Assembly: GCA_963739975.1 (NCBI GenBank)
Contig: CAVUCK010000018.1
Coordinates: 310,001 to 374,000, forward strand
Direction of reading: 5' to 3'
Source: JALZMG01 sp963739975
GTDB lineage: Bacteria > Actinomycetota > Acidimicrobiia > Acidimicrobiales > Ilumatobacteraceae
DNA length: 64,000 nt
This document shows positions 16,398 through 23,881 of the stretch, in pieces. The position numbers were made by a program, and so were the translations under genes. The notes under the pieces were generated by a model, which was given only the letters and a program-made list of their open reading frames with translations, made no database searches and was not told the DNA's origin. Numbering within the stretch: position 1 is the stretch's first letter; every line of letters starts with the position of its first letter.

Positions 16398-16440
16398 GCG
16401 TGGACGCGGCCTGCGTGGCCGGGGAACGCCATGACGTCAC
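16394..16440 (-). repeat. Partial family A element with a 12-codon leader ORF
   Basis: This contains the family A core GCCTGCGTGGCCGGGGAACG. On the minus strand, ATG 16432 opens 12 codons (MAFPGHAGRVHA) that end ATGA on the cytochrome c start at 16397. The leader is thus overlap-coupled to the first gene of this transcript. The remaining bases to 16676 form the divergent promoter region. Confidence 0.55.
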
Positions 16441-16676
16441 GATAGGCGCACCGTGAACACAGCCGGCAACCACGCCGAAGACGACTCATGCCTGCTCACG
16501 CGTGGCTCGCCGGAACTTGTGCACAACCTCGGGGAAGGTGCAGACGGCCGTGCCAGACTGCACTGCACGTCTGTCGAGCGGTACGGCTACGGTTCGTGCA
16601 AACGTTCACGAGCGGCCGGGCGGCAGGACGCCGCAGTCCCACGAGCGCAGCAGGAGCAGCGAGGAAGGCACACCGG
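16441..16676. promoter_or_regulatory. Divergent control region between cytochrome c and the bc/nuo operon
   Basis: 236 bases without a convincing gene. It contains a perfect 10-base palindrome TTGTGCACAA at 16517-16526, GTGCA-type half-sites near 16540-16570, and an AACGTT palindrome near 16604. AGGAAGG lies 11 bases before ATG 16677. This is probably the promoter of the long bc-nuo transcript, but no clear -35/-10 pair was assigned. Confidence 0.4.
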
Positions 16677-17153
16677 ATGCTGGCCATCGACATCACGAAG
16701 TGGCCTGGCATGAACGTCGCGTTCCTCACCTCGTTGGTCGCCTCGATCGCGCTGACGCTGGTCGTGATCCCGATCGGAAAGCGCCGCCCGATCGGCAAGC
16801 CGCTGTCCTGGGGCGAGGCGATGCTCGCCTCGACCTACGCCTTCGCCGTGATGTTCCTCGCCTTCGGCGTCGTGCCCCACCAGTGGATCGACCACGCCGA
16901 CAAGGACCTCGGGTGGTCGAAGGACAACATCATCTACGGACCCGGCGACATCCTGAAGCCCCAGGAGTTCGGCGGTTGGCTCCCGCTCACGCTGCAGTAC
17001 GAGATCCTCCGCGACACCGTCGTTGTGCTGCTCCACGTCTTGTACTTCGGGCTGCTCATCTTCGTCTGGCGCTGGTGGCAGCAGCGGGGCAAGACCACGA
17101 CGACGGAGCTGGCGACCAGCACGTACGGCCGTCCGCTGGTGAAGAAGGCATAG
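16677..17153 (+). CDS. Conserved membrane protein of the bc-complex operon, function unknown
   Basis: 158 residues with three hydrophobic segments, at about 13-33, 45-63 (AMLASTYAFAVMFLAFGVV) and 115-135, and a polar loop (HADKDLGWSKDN) between the last two. AGGAAGG is a reasonable ribosome binding site for ATG 16677. It is the first gene of the operon and is followed after 2 bases by the ferredoxin gene. I do not recognise the family. Its position suggests an accessory membrane subunit or a docking protein for the ferredoxin-like subunit. Confidence 0.6.
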   Translation: MLAIDITKWPGMNVAFLTSLVASIALTLVVIPIGKRRPIGKPLSWGEAMLASTYAFAVMFLAFGVVPHQWIDHADKDLGWSKDNIIYGPGDILKPQEFGGWLPLTLQYEILRDTVVVLLHVLYFGLLIFVWRWWQQRGKTTTTELATSTYGRPLVKKA

Positions 17154-17155
17154 CG

Positions 17156-17569
17156 ATGACCCGGACCGATGCCAACCCGCCGATGATGCCGTTCACCGAC
17201 GAGTACACCCTCGTCGAGGTCGACGCCGACTACCTCACCAAGGCCGTCAAGCCGAAGCAGTTCATCCACATCGACCAGACCGAGTGCATCATGTGCGAGG
17301 GCTGCGTGGACATCTGCCCGTGGAAGTGCATCCACATGGTCTCGCCGGACGCCATCGTCGAGGCGATCGGCACCGAACGGCCCGGTGAGGATCCGTCCGA
17401 CCAGGTGGTGTTCACGATCGACGACGACATCTGCACCCGTTGCGCGCTCTGCGTCGATCGCTGCCCGACCGGCGTGATCATCCTCGGCAAGGCCGGCGCC
17501 GCCGGCGTCACCGGCGACGTGCACCAGCGCACCAACAACCACGGCTACTCCTATGGCATGAGGTTCTGA
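17156..17569 (+). CDS. 2[4Fe-4S] ferredoxin-type subunit of the bc operon
   Basis: 137 residues. Two cysteine motifs, CIMCEGCVDICP near residue 43 and CTRCALCVDRCP near residue 93, each fit a [4Fe-4S] cluster. They are separated by a 35-residue insert and framed by N- and C-terminal extensions. The gene lies between a membrane protein and cytochrome b, in a place where standard bc1 operons have no ferredoxin. It may be an extra electron-transfer subunit of the complex, or a partner that donates to or accepts from the quinone pool. Confidence 0.8.
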   Translation: MTRTDANPPMMPFTDEYTLVEVDADYLTKAVKPKQFIHIDQTECIMCEGCVDICPWKCIHMVSPDAIVEAIGTERPGEDPSDQVVFTIDDDICTRCALCVDRCPTGVIILGKAGAAGVTGDVHQRTNNHGYSYGMRF

Positions 17570-17570
17570 G

Positions 17571-17675
17571 GTGAGACCCTTGAAGTGTTCAGCGAGCGCC
17601 AGCGAGCGTCCCGGCGATCGAGCGCCGGCGAGACTGCGCAGGCTGCAGGTCGCGTGGCTGGGGAACGGAACGTAA
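17571..17675 (+). repeat. Family A relay element, 34 codons, TAATG coupled to cytochrome b
   Basis: GTG 17571 lies 1 base after the ferredoxin stop. The frame is open for 34 codons and ends TAA, overlapping ATG 17675. It contains the AGCGAGCGCCAGCGAGCG segment and the GCGCAGGCTGCAGGTCGC..GGGGAACG core in forward orientation. The start-to-start distance is 104 bases. Confidence 0.75.
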
Positions 17676-18460
17676 TGGCGAAGACGATCGACGAACAGCC
17701 CCGGCCGACGATCAAGGACCGCGTCAACAAGGTCGTCGACGGCGTGCAGGGAAGTCAGGCGTGGAGCAGCATCTTCCGCCCCGGCTCGATCTTCCGCAAG
17801 GGTTACACGGACAGCCCCCGGAACCGCAGTTACGTGATCATGAACTCGGTGCTGTACCACCTGCACCCGGTCAAGGTGAAGCGCCACGCCGTGAAGGTCA
17901 GCTACACGCTGTGCCTCGGCGGGCTGTCCTTTTTCCTGTTCATCCTGCTGACGGTGACCGGCATCTTCCTGATGTTCTTCTATCGCCCGGAGGCCACGGC
18001 GGCCTGGAACGACATCTCCAACCTGCAGACGTCGGTGACCTTCGGGCTGCTCGTTCGCAACATGCACCGATGGGGCGCCCACCTCATGGTGCTCACCGTG
18101 TTCCTGCACATGGCCCGCGTCTTCTACCACGGCGCCTACAAGCCGCCCCGGGAGTTCAACTGGGTGATCGGCGTGATCCTGCTGACGCTGACGCTGCTGC
18201 TGTCGTTCACCGGCTACCTGCTGCCGTGGGACCAGCTGGCCCTGTGGGCGGTCACCGTCGGCACGAACATGATGGGCTACACGCCGGTGTTCGGCGAGGA
18301 GGTCCGATTCGTCCTCTTGGGAGGCGCGGAGATCGGGCCCGAGACGCTCCTCCGGTGGTACGTGCTGCACGTCCTGTTCTTCCCGTTCATCATCGTGATC
18401 TTCATGGCCATCCACTTCTGGCGAGTCCGCAAGGACGGAGGAATCTCAGGTCCGCTGTGA
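17675..18460 (+). CDS. Cytochrome b, N-terminal (b6-like) subunit of the quinol:cytochrome c reductase
   Basis: 261 residues with four transmembrane helices. The heme ligands match b6 spacing: His131 and His145 (14 apart, helix B, from HRWGAH) and two His 15 apart in HVLFFPFIIVIFMAIHF. The C-terminus RKDGGISGPL is like cytochrome b6. Cys80 in LCLGG aligns with the cysteine that binds heme ci in b6f and Firmicutes complexes. Most actinobacteria have one long QcrB; here cytochrome b is split, with the rest encoded next. ATG 17675 is set by the TAATG overlap with the relay ORF. Confidence 0.9.
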   Translation: MAKTIDEQPRPTIKDRVNKVVDGVQGSQAWSSIFRPGSIFRKGYTDSPRNRSYVIMNSVLYHLHPVKVKRHAVKVSYTLCLGGLSFFLFILLTVTGIFLMFFYRPEATAAWNDISNLQTSVTFGLLVRNMHRWGAHLMVLTVFLHMARVFYHGAYKPPREFNWVIGVILLTLTLLLSFTGYLLPWDQLALWAVTVGTNMMGYTPVFGEEVRFVLLGGAEIGPETLLRWYVLHVLFFPFIIVIFMAIHFWRVRKDGGISGPL

Positions 18461-18476
18461 CCCTGAGGAGGCACTC

Positions 18477-19286
18477 ATGACCGAGATTCCAGAACACCTC
18501 CTGAAGCGGGCCCAAGCGGCGCGCCAGAAGTCGGCGGACACCCCGGCGGCCGAGGGCTCGGCGGCCGCGCCGTCGGAGCCGGCCGCCGATGCCGGCGCCG
18601 CCACCGACTCGCGGATCCCGGCCCACCTCCTCGAGCGCAGCCGCGCCGCCAAGGCCAACGCCGGTAGTGGCGGCGGAGCGGACGCGCCGGCCGCCGGTGG
18701 CGGTGGCGGGGTCGCCGTCGCCGACCGGGTCGCCTCGGTCGTTCAGGCCACCCCGACCGGCGGCGGCGTGCCGATCGGCGCAGGACCAGGCGGTCACACC
18801 CAGCGCCTGCTGACGGTCGTGAAGAGCGGATCGATCCAAGAGGTCAAGGCCTCGCCGATCGACAAGGTGCACACCTGGCCGCACCTGCTGGCCGCCGAGT
18901 TCGTCGCCTCGCTCGCCTGCCTGGCGTTCACGTTCGTCTTCTCGGTCTTCGTCAACGCCCCGCTGCTCGAGCTGGCCAACACCAACCAGACGCCGAACCC
19001 GTCGAAGGCGCCGTGGTACTTCCTCGGCCTGCAAGAGCTGCTGACGATGTTCCACCCGATGATCGCCGGCGTGACCATCCCGGGCGTCGGGTTGATCATC
19101 TTGATCTTCGCCCCGTACATCGACAAGAACCCGTCGAACAAGCCGGAGGACCGCAAGTTCGCCACCTCGCTGATGACGATCCACCTCATGTTCTGGGCCG
19201 TGCTCGTCATCATCGGCTCGTTCTTCCGCGGCCCGGGCTTCAACTTCACCCTGCCGTGGGCCGACGGCCTGTTCTTCGAGCTGTAG
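18477..19286 (+). CDS. Cytochrome b, C-terminal (subunit IV-like) protein with long N-terminal extension
   Basis: 269 residues. The C-terminal half has three transmembrane helices (from about 135) and the quinol-site region, written NPSKAPWYFLGLQELL. The usual PEWY reads APWY, so the catalytic Glu is absent. The first 130 residues are hydrophilic and low complexity, with two copies of a short motif, IPEHLLKRAQAA (4-15) and IPAHLLERSRAA (47-58), the first matching the cytochrome c at 15522-16397. GAGGAGG precedes ATG 18477. A 7-codon frame (GTG 18457) links the cytochrome b stop to this start with GTGA/ATGA overlaps. Confidence 0.86.
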   Translation: MTEIPEHLLKRAQAARQKSADTPAAEGSAAAPSEPAADAGAATDSRIPAHLLERSRAAKANAGSGGGADAPAAGGGGGVAVADRVASVVQATPTGGGVPIGAGPGGHTQRLLTVVKSGSIQEVKASPIDKVHTWPHLLAAEFVASLACLAFTFVFSVFVNAPLLELANTNQTPNPSKAPWYFLGLQELLTMFHPMIAGVTIPGVGLIILIFAPYIDKNPSNKPEDRKFATSLMTIHLMFWAVLVIIGSFFRGPGFNFTLPWADGLFFEL

Positions 19287-19306
19287 ATCGGAAAGGAACC
19301 CCCCAC

Positions 19307-19414
19307 ATGTCCGTCACGGCGTTCCCCGGCCACACCACCTGCAGCCTGCGCAGCATGTGGCCGCTCGCTCGCTGGCGCTCGCTCGCTCGCAGTGTGAGCG
19401 AGGTGTGCAGGTGA
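19307..19414 (+). repeat. Family A relay element (reverse orientation), 35 codons with its own ribosome binding site
   Basis: GAAAGGA at 19290-19296 precedes ATG 19307. The frame is open for 35 codons and ends TGA 19412-19414, overlapping the Rieske GTG start as GTGA. It carries the reverse complement of the family A core (GCGTTCCCCGGCCAC) and the CTCGCTCGCTGGCGCTCGCT tract. The Rieske gene has no other ribosome binding site, so its initiation probably depends on translation of this peptide. Confidence 0.75.
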
Positions 19415-20292
19415 GCGCTGGCGCCATCATCGCCATCGCTGTCGGTGTCGTCGTCCTGCTGGCGGCGCTCTCGTTCCTCACACTCGCCCGTCGCTCGGAC
19501 GTCCGTGGCGCCGGGGCGCTGTCGAGCGAGACCCGCCATCGTGACCGCACGGCACGCGAGACCAAGCCCACCACCGCGGTCGTCGAGCCGGCGCCGACGG
19601 CCCGCGACGTCGAGGCCCAGGGCACGCTGGCTCGGCGCGGAACTGCCATCGAGCCCGTCCGCGAGGTCGCGGTCGCGCCGTGGGTCCCGCCCGATCCGGA
19701 GGCCATCGGCGTCAGCCGGCGGATGTTCTTCAACCGCGCCACCGTCACCCTGACCAGTGCCGGCCTCGGAGCGTTCGCCGCGGCCGGCTTCGTCGGCTTC
19801 CTCTGGCCGACCGCCCAGGGCGGCTTCGGCCAGGAGGTCAACGTCGGCAAGCTCGACGACATCGTCGACACGATCCGCACCGGCGACGGCTTCTTCTACG
19901 CCCCGTCGGCGCGCACGTGGATCACCGAGTACCCGCGCGACGCCATCCCCAAGGCGCGCGCCGTCTACGAGGAGAACATCGTCGCCGGCATGGAGTCGGC
20001 GGGGATCGTCGCCCTGTACCAGAAGTGCCCGCACCTCGGCTGCCGCGTGCCGTCGTGCGCCACCAGCGGCTGGTTCGAGTGCCCGTGCCACGGCTCGCAG
20101 TACAACCGCGTGGGCGAGAAGAAGGCCGGTCCGGCACCGCGTGGGATGGACCGGTTCCCGATCTCCGTGGCGGGCAACGGCGACGTCACGGTCGACACCG
20201 GCACGATCGTGACCGGGCCGCCGATCGGCACCAACACCACCGGCCAGGAGGCCGAGGGCCCCCACTGCATCACCGGCGGCGGTGAGCATTGA
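19411..20292 (+). CDS. Rieske [2Fe-2S] iron-sulfur subunit of the quinol:cytochrome c reductase
   Basis: 293 residues. The Rieske cluster sites CPHLGC and CPCHGSQY are near the C-terminus (about 208-232), with an extra Cys pair suited to the stabilising disulfide. There are two hydrophobic segments, at about 5-25 and 113-133, the second preceded by SRRMFFNRA, which resembles a Tat signal. Start GTG 19411 is fixed by overlap with the relay ORF. The stop overlaps the TTG start of the diheme cytochrome c gene (TTGA). Confidence 0.88.
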   Translation: MSAGAIIAIAVGVVVLLAALSFLTLARRSDVRGAGALSSETRHRDRTARETKPTTAVVEPAPTARDVEAQGTLARRGTAIEPVREVAVAPWVPPDPEAIGVSRRMFFNRATVTLTSAGLGAFAAAGFVGFLWPTAQGGFGQEVNVGKLDDIVDTIRTGDGFFYAPSARTWITEYPRDAIPKARAVYEENIVAGMESAGIVALYQKCPHLGCRVPSCATSGWFECPCHGSQYNRVGEKKAGPAPRGMDRFPISVAGNGDVTVDTGTIVTGPPIGTNTTGQEAEGPHCITGGGEH

Positions 20293-21353
20293 TCGTCGGA
20301 CTGGCGACCACGACGATCGCCTGGATCCTGCTGGCGATCGTCGTCGTCGGGTTCCTCGTCTACGCCTTCCTCAACGGGCGGACGGCGCGCAAGGAGGTCG
20401 GCGCGGAGCTCGAGCTGGCCGCCAACCGCAAGCCGTATTTCGACGACGAGATCCTTGAGGGCCGGCGCCTCGAGCGCGTCCAGCTGTACGGGGTGCTGCT
20501 GCTCGTCGTCTCGGTGATCGGCCTGCCGCTGTACTGGATCTTCGAGCCAGCCCGCCTGCGCGGCGCTGAGGCCTCTCAGCAGGAGGTCTTCGTTGGGTGG
20601 GGCGCCGAGCTCTTCGAGCCGACGGCCGAAGGTGGCTTCAACTGCGCCGGGTGCCACGGCGGCATGAACGCCACCGGCGGCGAGGCGCCGTACACAGTCA
20701 CCGATCCGACCACGGGTGAGGTGCGCGCCGTCGACTGGCTGGCGCCGGCGCTGAACACCGTCTTCTACCGCTTCGAGCGCGACGAGGTGCGCTACATCCT
20801 GCAGTACGGACGACCGGGCTCGCCCATGTCGGCGTGGGGCACCGAGGGCGGCGGACCGATGAACTTCCAGCAGATCGACACGCTGCTCGACTACCTGGAG
20901 TCGATCCAGATCCCGCGCGAGGAGTGCGATCCCGAGGAGGAGGGCGACCCGCTCTGCGAGACCGGCCACCTGCCCGCCGACCGCCAGGCCGACATCGAGC
21001 AGGCCGCCCGGCAGGCCGTCGAGGAGGGCAAGTACGCCTCGTACGGCGAGGCCCTGTTCAACCTCGACCTCGGCAGTGGCGCCTACAGCTGCGCCCGTTG
21101 CCACACCCAGGGTTGGAGCTACGGCGATCCCGGCGTCCCCGGTCAGGGCGCTTTCGGCTGGAACCTGACCGGCGGCAGCACGGACGCCCGCTTCCCGCTG
21201 CAGGAGGACATGCTCGAGTTCGTCGAGACCGGGTCCGAGCTCGGCATCGGCTACGCGCCCCAGGCCCAGGGCAGCGGCCGGATGCCCGGGTTCGGCGCGA
21301 TCTTGACCGACGAGCAGCTCACCGCGGTCATCGAGTACGTCCGGAGCTTGTAG
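20289..21353 (+). CDS. Diheme cytochrome c subunit of the bc complex
   Basis: 354 residues. Two N-terminal transmembrane segments (about 5-25 and 60-80) are followed by two cytochrome c domains with heme sites CAGCH (about 119) and CARCH (about 266). Each is followed by candidate Met ligands (SPMSAWG; GRMPGFG). A diheme cytochrome c with split cytochrome b resembles the heliobacterial and some Gram-positive complexes. It starts at TTG 20289, overlapping the Rieske stop. It accepts electrons from the Rieske protein. Confidence 0.85.
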   Translation: MIVGLATTTIAWILLAIVVVGFLVYAFLNGRTARKEVGAELELAANRKPYFDDEILEGRRLERVQLYGVLLLVVSVIGLPLYWIFEPARLRGAEASQQEVFVGWGAELFEPTAEGGFNCAGCHGGMNATGGEAPYTVTDPTTGEVRAVDWLAPALNTVFYRFERDEVRYILQYGRPGSPMSAWGTEGGGPMNFQQIDTLLDYLESIQIPREECDPEEEGDPLCETGHLPADRQADIEQAARQAVEEGKYASYGEALFNLDLGSGAYSCARCHTQGWSYGDPGVPGQGAFGWNLTGGSTDARFPLQEDMLEFVETGSELGIGYAPQAQGSGRMPGFGAILTDEQLTAVIEYVRSL

Positions 21354-22166
21354 GTGCTGTCGTCGCTGTTGGCCATCGGTTGGGAGCCCGAGCTCCGCGG
21401 GATCCTCATCGTCATCATCGCCGTCGTCACGTTGTGCGGCAGCGTCTACCTGGTCCTGGCGACCAACCTCGGGGCCCGGCTCGGCTTCCTGGTCGCGCTG
21501 GCCGGGCTGGCCGGCTGGATGATGCTGCTCGGCATCGCCTGGATGGTCTACGGCATCGGACTGCAGGGCCCGCTGCCGTCGTGGATCGCCGTTCCCGGAC
21601 GCACCGTGCTGCAGGACAACAGCGCGCTGTTCACGGCCAGCGTCCTCGAGACGCGCGTCGACATCCCAGCGGGCACCTCGTTCCCCGACCAGGCGACGAT
21701 CGTCGCCGACCAGTTCGAGGCCGAGGGCTGGACGCCGCTGTCGGAAGAGGACCCGGCCTTCGGTCAGGCGGCAGCCGCGGCGGGGGTGTACCTCGAGGAG
21801 ACCGGGGCCTTCACCGCCGGCCAGTTCCGCCCCGTCGCCGTCTACGACATCGGCGGCGAGCGCTGGCCGAAGCTCGGTGACGGGCTCGACTTCCTGGCCT
21901 TCCGCCACGAGCCGCACTACGTCGTGGTCGAGGTCGCCTCGCTCGAGCAGACGCGCGTCGAGCCCGGTCGGGCGCCGGCGCCGCCCGTCATCGACGACAG
22001 CCGCCCGCGCCAGTACGTGTACATGGTCCGCGACCTCGGTGCCCAGCGCCAGCCGGCGCTGTTCGTCACGCTCGGGTCGGGCATCGTGTTCCTCGTGCTG
22101 TGCTGGGTGCTCCACCGCCGGGAGCGCATCCTGACCACGAACCGCAGCCTCGTCCCGGCCGGATGA
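21354..22166 (+). CDS. Membrane protein between bc and nuo genes, function unknown
   Basis: 270 residues. There are three hydrophobic segments: about 17-37, 43-66 (LVALAGLAGWMMLLGIAWMV) and 235-254. Between the second and third lies a soluble domain of about 165 residues with no cysteines or recognised motif. GTG 21354 follows the cytochrome c stop directly. Its fixed place between the bc complex and nuoA suggests a supercomplex or assembly function; that is inference only. Its stop overlaps an ATG that opens a 5-codon relay ORF ending as GTGA on nuoA. Confidence 0.55.
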   Translation: MLSSLLAIGWEPELRGILIVIIAVVTLCGSVYLVLATNLGARLGFLVALAGLAGWMMLLGIAWMVYGIGLQGPLPSWIAVPGRTVLQDNSALFTASVLETRVDIPAGTSFPDQATIVADQFEAEGWTPLSEEDPAFGQAAAAAGVYLEETGAFTAGQFRPVAVYDIGGERWPKLGDGLDFLAFRHEPHYVVVEVASLEQTRVEPGRAPAPPVIDDSRPRQYVYMVRDLGAQRQPALFVTLGSGIVFLVLCWVLHRRERILTTNRSLVPAG

Positions 22167-22176
22167 GGGAGGGCAT

Positions 22177-22650
22177 GTGAGCCAGTACTTGCCGGTGATC
22201 GTGTTGGTCGCGCTGGCCATCGTCTTCGGCGCCATCAGCTTCGGCGCCTCCCGGCTGCTGGCGCCGCGCCGGCCGTCGTCGGCCAAGCGGGCGCCGTACG
22301 AGAGCGGCATCGTGCCGAGTCGCGAACCGCCGGAGCGCTTCCCAGTCAGCTTCTACGTCGTCGCGATGCTGTTCATCATGTTCGACATCGAGATCATCTT
22401 CCTCTACCCGTACGTCGTCTCGCGGGCCGAGCTGGGCAGCTACGGGTTCGTCGCCATCCTCATCTTCTCCGCGCTGTTCTTCCTGAGCTTCGTCTACGAG
22501 GTCGCCCGCGGCGGTCTCGACTGGGGACCGCTGCAGCGCATGCGCAACCTCGACGTCGATGCCCGAGCCCTGGCTCCCGAGCGGACGGTCACGACCACCA
22601 TCCGGCGCGTCGGGACGGAGGGTCGGCCGGCCCCCGAGGAAGCGGCCTGA
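22177..22650 (+). CDS. nuoA: NADH-quinone oxidoreductase subunit A
   Basis: 157 residues with three transmembrane helices. The first loop carries the conserved PYESGIVPS, and helix 2 has FYVVAMLFIMFDIEIIFLYP with the acidic pair. The C-terminal extension of about 40 polar residues is longer than in typical NuoA. GTG 22177 is preceded by GAGGGAGGG. It is the first gene of a complete 14-subunit complex I operon that follows the bc genes without a break. Confidence 0.92.
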   Translation: MSQYLPVIVLVALAIVFGAISFGASRLLAPRRPSSAKRAPYESGIVPSREPPERFPVSFYVVAMLFIMFDIEIIFLYPYVVSRAELGSYGFVAILIFSALFFLSFVYEVARGGLDWGPLQRMRNLDVDARALAPERTVTTTIRRVGTEGRPAPEEAA

Positions 22651-22651
22651 C

Positions 22652-23230
22652 GTGGGCGTCATCGACGACCTGCGCAGCGACGGCCTGGCTGGCTTGAGCC
22701 ACAACGTGATCACCAGCCGGCTGGAGGACGTCGTCAAGTGGGCCCGCTCGCGCAGCTCCTGGCCGGCCAACTTCGGTCTCGCCTGCTGCGCCATGGAGAT
22801 GATGGCCACCGGAGGCGCCCACTACGACATCGCTCGGTTCGGCATGGAGGTCTTCCGGGCGTCGCCGCGCCAGGCCGACATCATGATCGTCGCCGGCCGG
22901 GTGAGCCAGAAGATGGCGCCCGTGCTGCGCCAGGTCTACGACCAGATGATGGAACCCAAGTGGGTGATCTCGATGGGCGTGTGCGCATCGACCGGTGGGA
23001 TGTTCAACAACTACGCCATCGTGCAGGGCGTCGACCAGATCGTCCCGGTCGACGTGTACGCGCCGGGCTGCCCGCCGACGCCCGAGACGCTGCTCCACGC
23101 CATCGAGACGCTGCACCAGGCGATCGAGGACGGCGAGCTGCTGCGCCGGCGAGCGGGCGAGACGGGCGCCAACCTGCACGTGCGGGAGATCGACGCGCAG
23201 CCGGTCGCGGTCCTCCTCGGGAGCAAGTGA
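22652..23230 (+). CDS. nuoB: NADH-quinone oxidoreductase subunit B
   Basis: 192 residues. The N2 [4Fe-4S] ligands are present: the Cys pair in GLACCAMEMM, the Cys in GVCASTGGMF and the Cys in APGCPPTPE. It hands electrons to quinone at the interface with NuoD. GTG 22652 lies 1 base after the nuoA stop. Confidence 0.93.
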   Translation: MGVIDDLRSDGLAGLSHNVITSRLEDVVKWARSRSSWPANFGLACCAMEMMATGGAHYDIARFGMEVFRASPRQADIMIVAGRVSQKMAPVLRQVYDQMMEPKWVISMGVCASTGGMFNNYAIVQGVDQIVPVDVYAPGCPPTPETLLHAIETLHQAIEDGELLRRRAGETGANLHVREIDAQPVAVLLGSK

Positions 23231-23231
23231 A

Positions 23232-23747
23232 TTGGCCTCCGATTCCGACGTCGACGAAGCTGCCGCGTCCGCGCCGGAGGAGCTGCACGGCTGCCCGGTG
23301 ACCCAGCGGTTCGGGCAGACGGTCCTGCACCCGACCCGCCAGCGGTACGTCGAGGTCGTCAAGGCGCTGGCCGACGATGGCTACGTGATGTGCGCCGACC
23401 TCACCGCCGCCGACTACCTCGCCCACCCGGGTCGTCCGCTGCCGGACGGCATCGCCCCCGAACGCTTCGAGGTCGTCGTCAACCTGCTCGACCTGGCGAC
23501 CGGGCGGCGCATCAGGGTGCGGGTACAAGTGCCGGCCGGTGATCCCACGTTGCCGACGCTGTTCGACGTCCACCCCGGTACCGAGGCGATGGAACGGGAG
23601 GTCTACGACATGTTCGGCATCGAGTTCACCGACCACCCGGACCTGACGCGCATCCTCATGCCGGAGGACTGGGAGGGTCACCCGCTGCGCAAGGACTACG
23701 ACGAGGGCATGATCCCGGTCCAGTTCAAGGAGGCGGGCTCGAGATGA
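23232..23747 (+). CDS. nuoC: NADH-quinone oxidoreductase subunit C
   Basis: 171 residues. The 30-kDa subunit signature EREVYDMFGIEFTDHPDLTRIL and the C-terminal GHPLRKDYD are clear. TTG 23232 is the only sensible start after the nuoB stop. The stop is read as ATGA, opening the 45-codon relay ORF before nuoD. In the second operon of this window nuoC is fused to nuoD instead. Confidence 0.9.
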   Translation: MASDSDVDEAAASAPEELHGCPVTQRFGQTVLHPTRQRYVEVVKALADDGYVMCADLTAADYLAHPGRPLPDGIAPERFEVVVNLLDLATGRRIRVRVQVPAGDPTLPTLFDVHPGTEAMEREVYDMFGIEFTDHPDLTRILMPEDWEGHPLRKDYDEGMIPVQFKEAGSR

Positions 23748-23881
23748 GTTGTCGATGGCTCGCTTCGCTCCGTTCGCAGCGGCACCGAGGCTGCCGTCAG
23801 CTCGCTTCGCTCGCGAAGTCGGGCACGGCCGACCTGACCATGCGTGCTCGCTGCGGTACGAACGCTCGGGAGCTGTCGTGA
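23744..23881 (+). repeat. Family C relay element between nuoC and nuoD, 45 codons
   Basis: ATG 23744 overlaps the nuoC stop (ATGA), and TGA 23879-23881 overlaps GTG 23878 of nuoD (GTGA). The sequence is GC-rich with CTCGCTTCGCTC runs. Read in reverse it contains GCATGGTCAGGTCGGCC, shared with 31741-31884 and 39360-39490. Confidence 0.78.

Noticed and set aside
16441..16676. Small protein gene (frames open to 80 codons) in the divergent bc promoter region
   Set aside because: No ribosome binding site, no conserved-looking segment, and frames open equally on both strands; treated as a control region.
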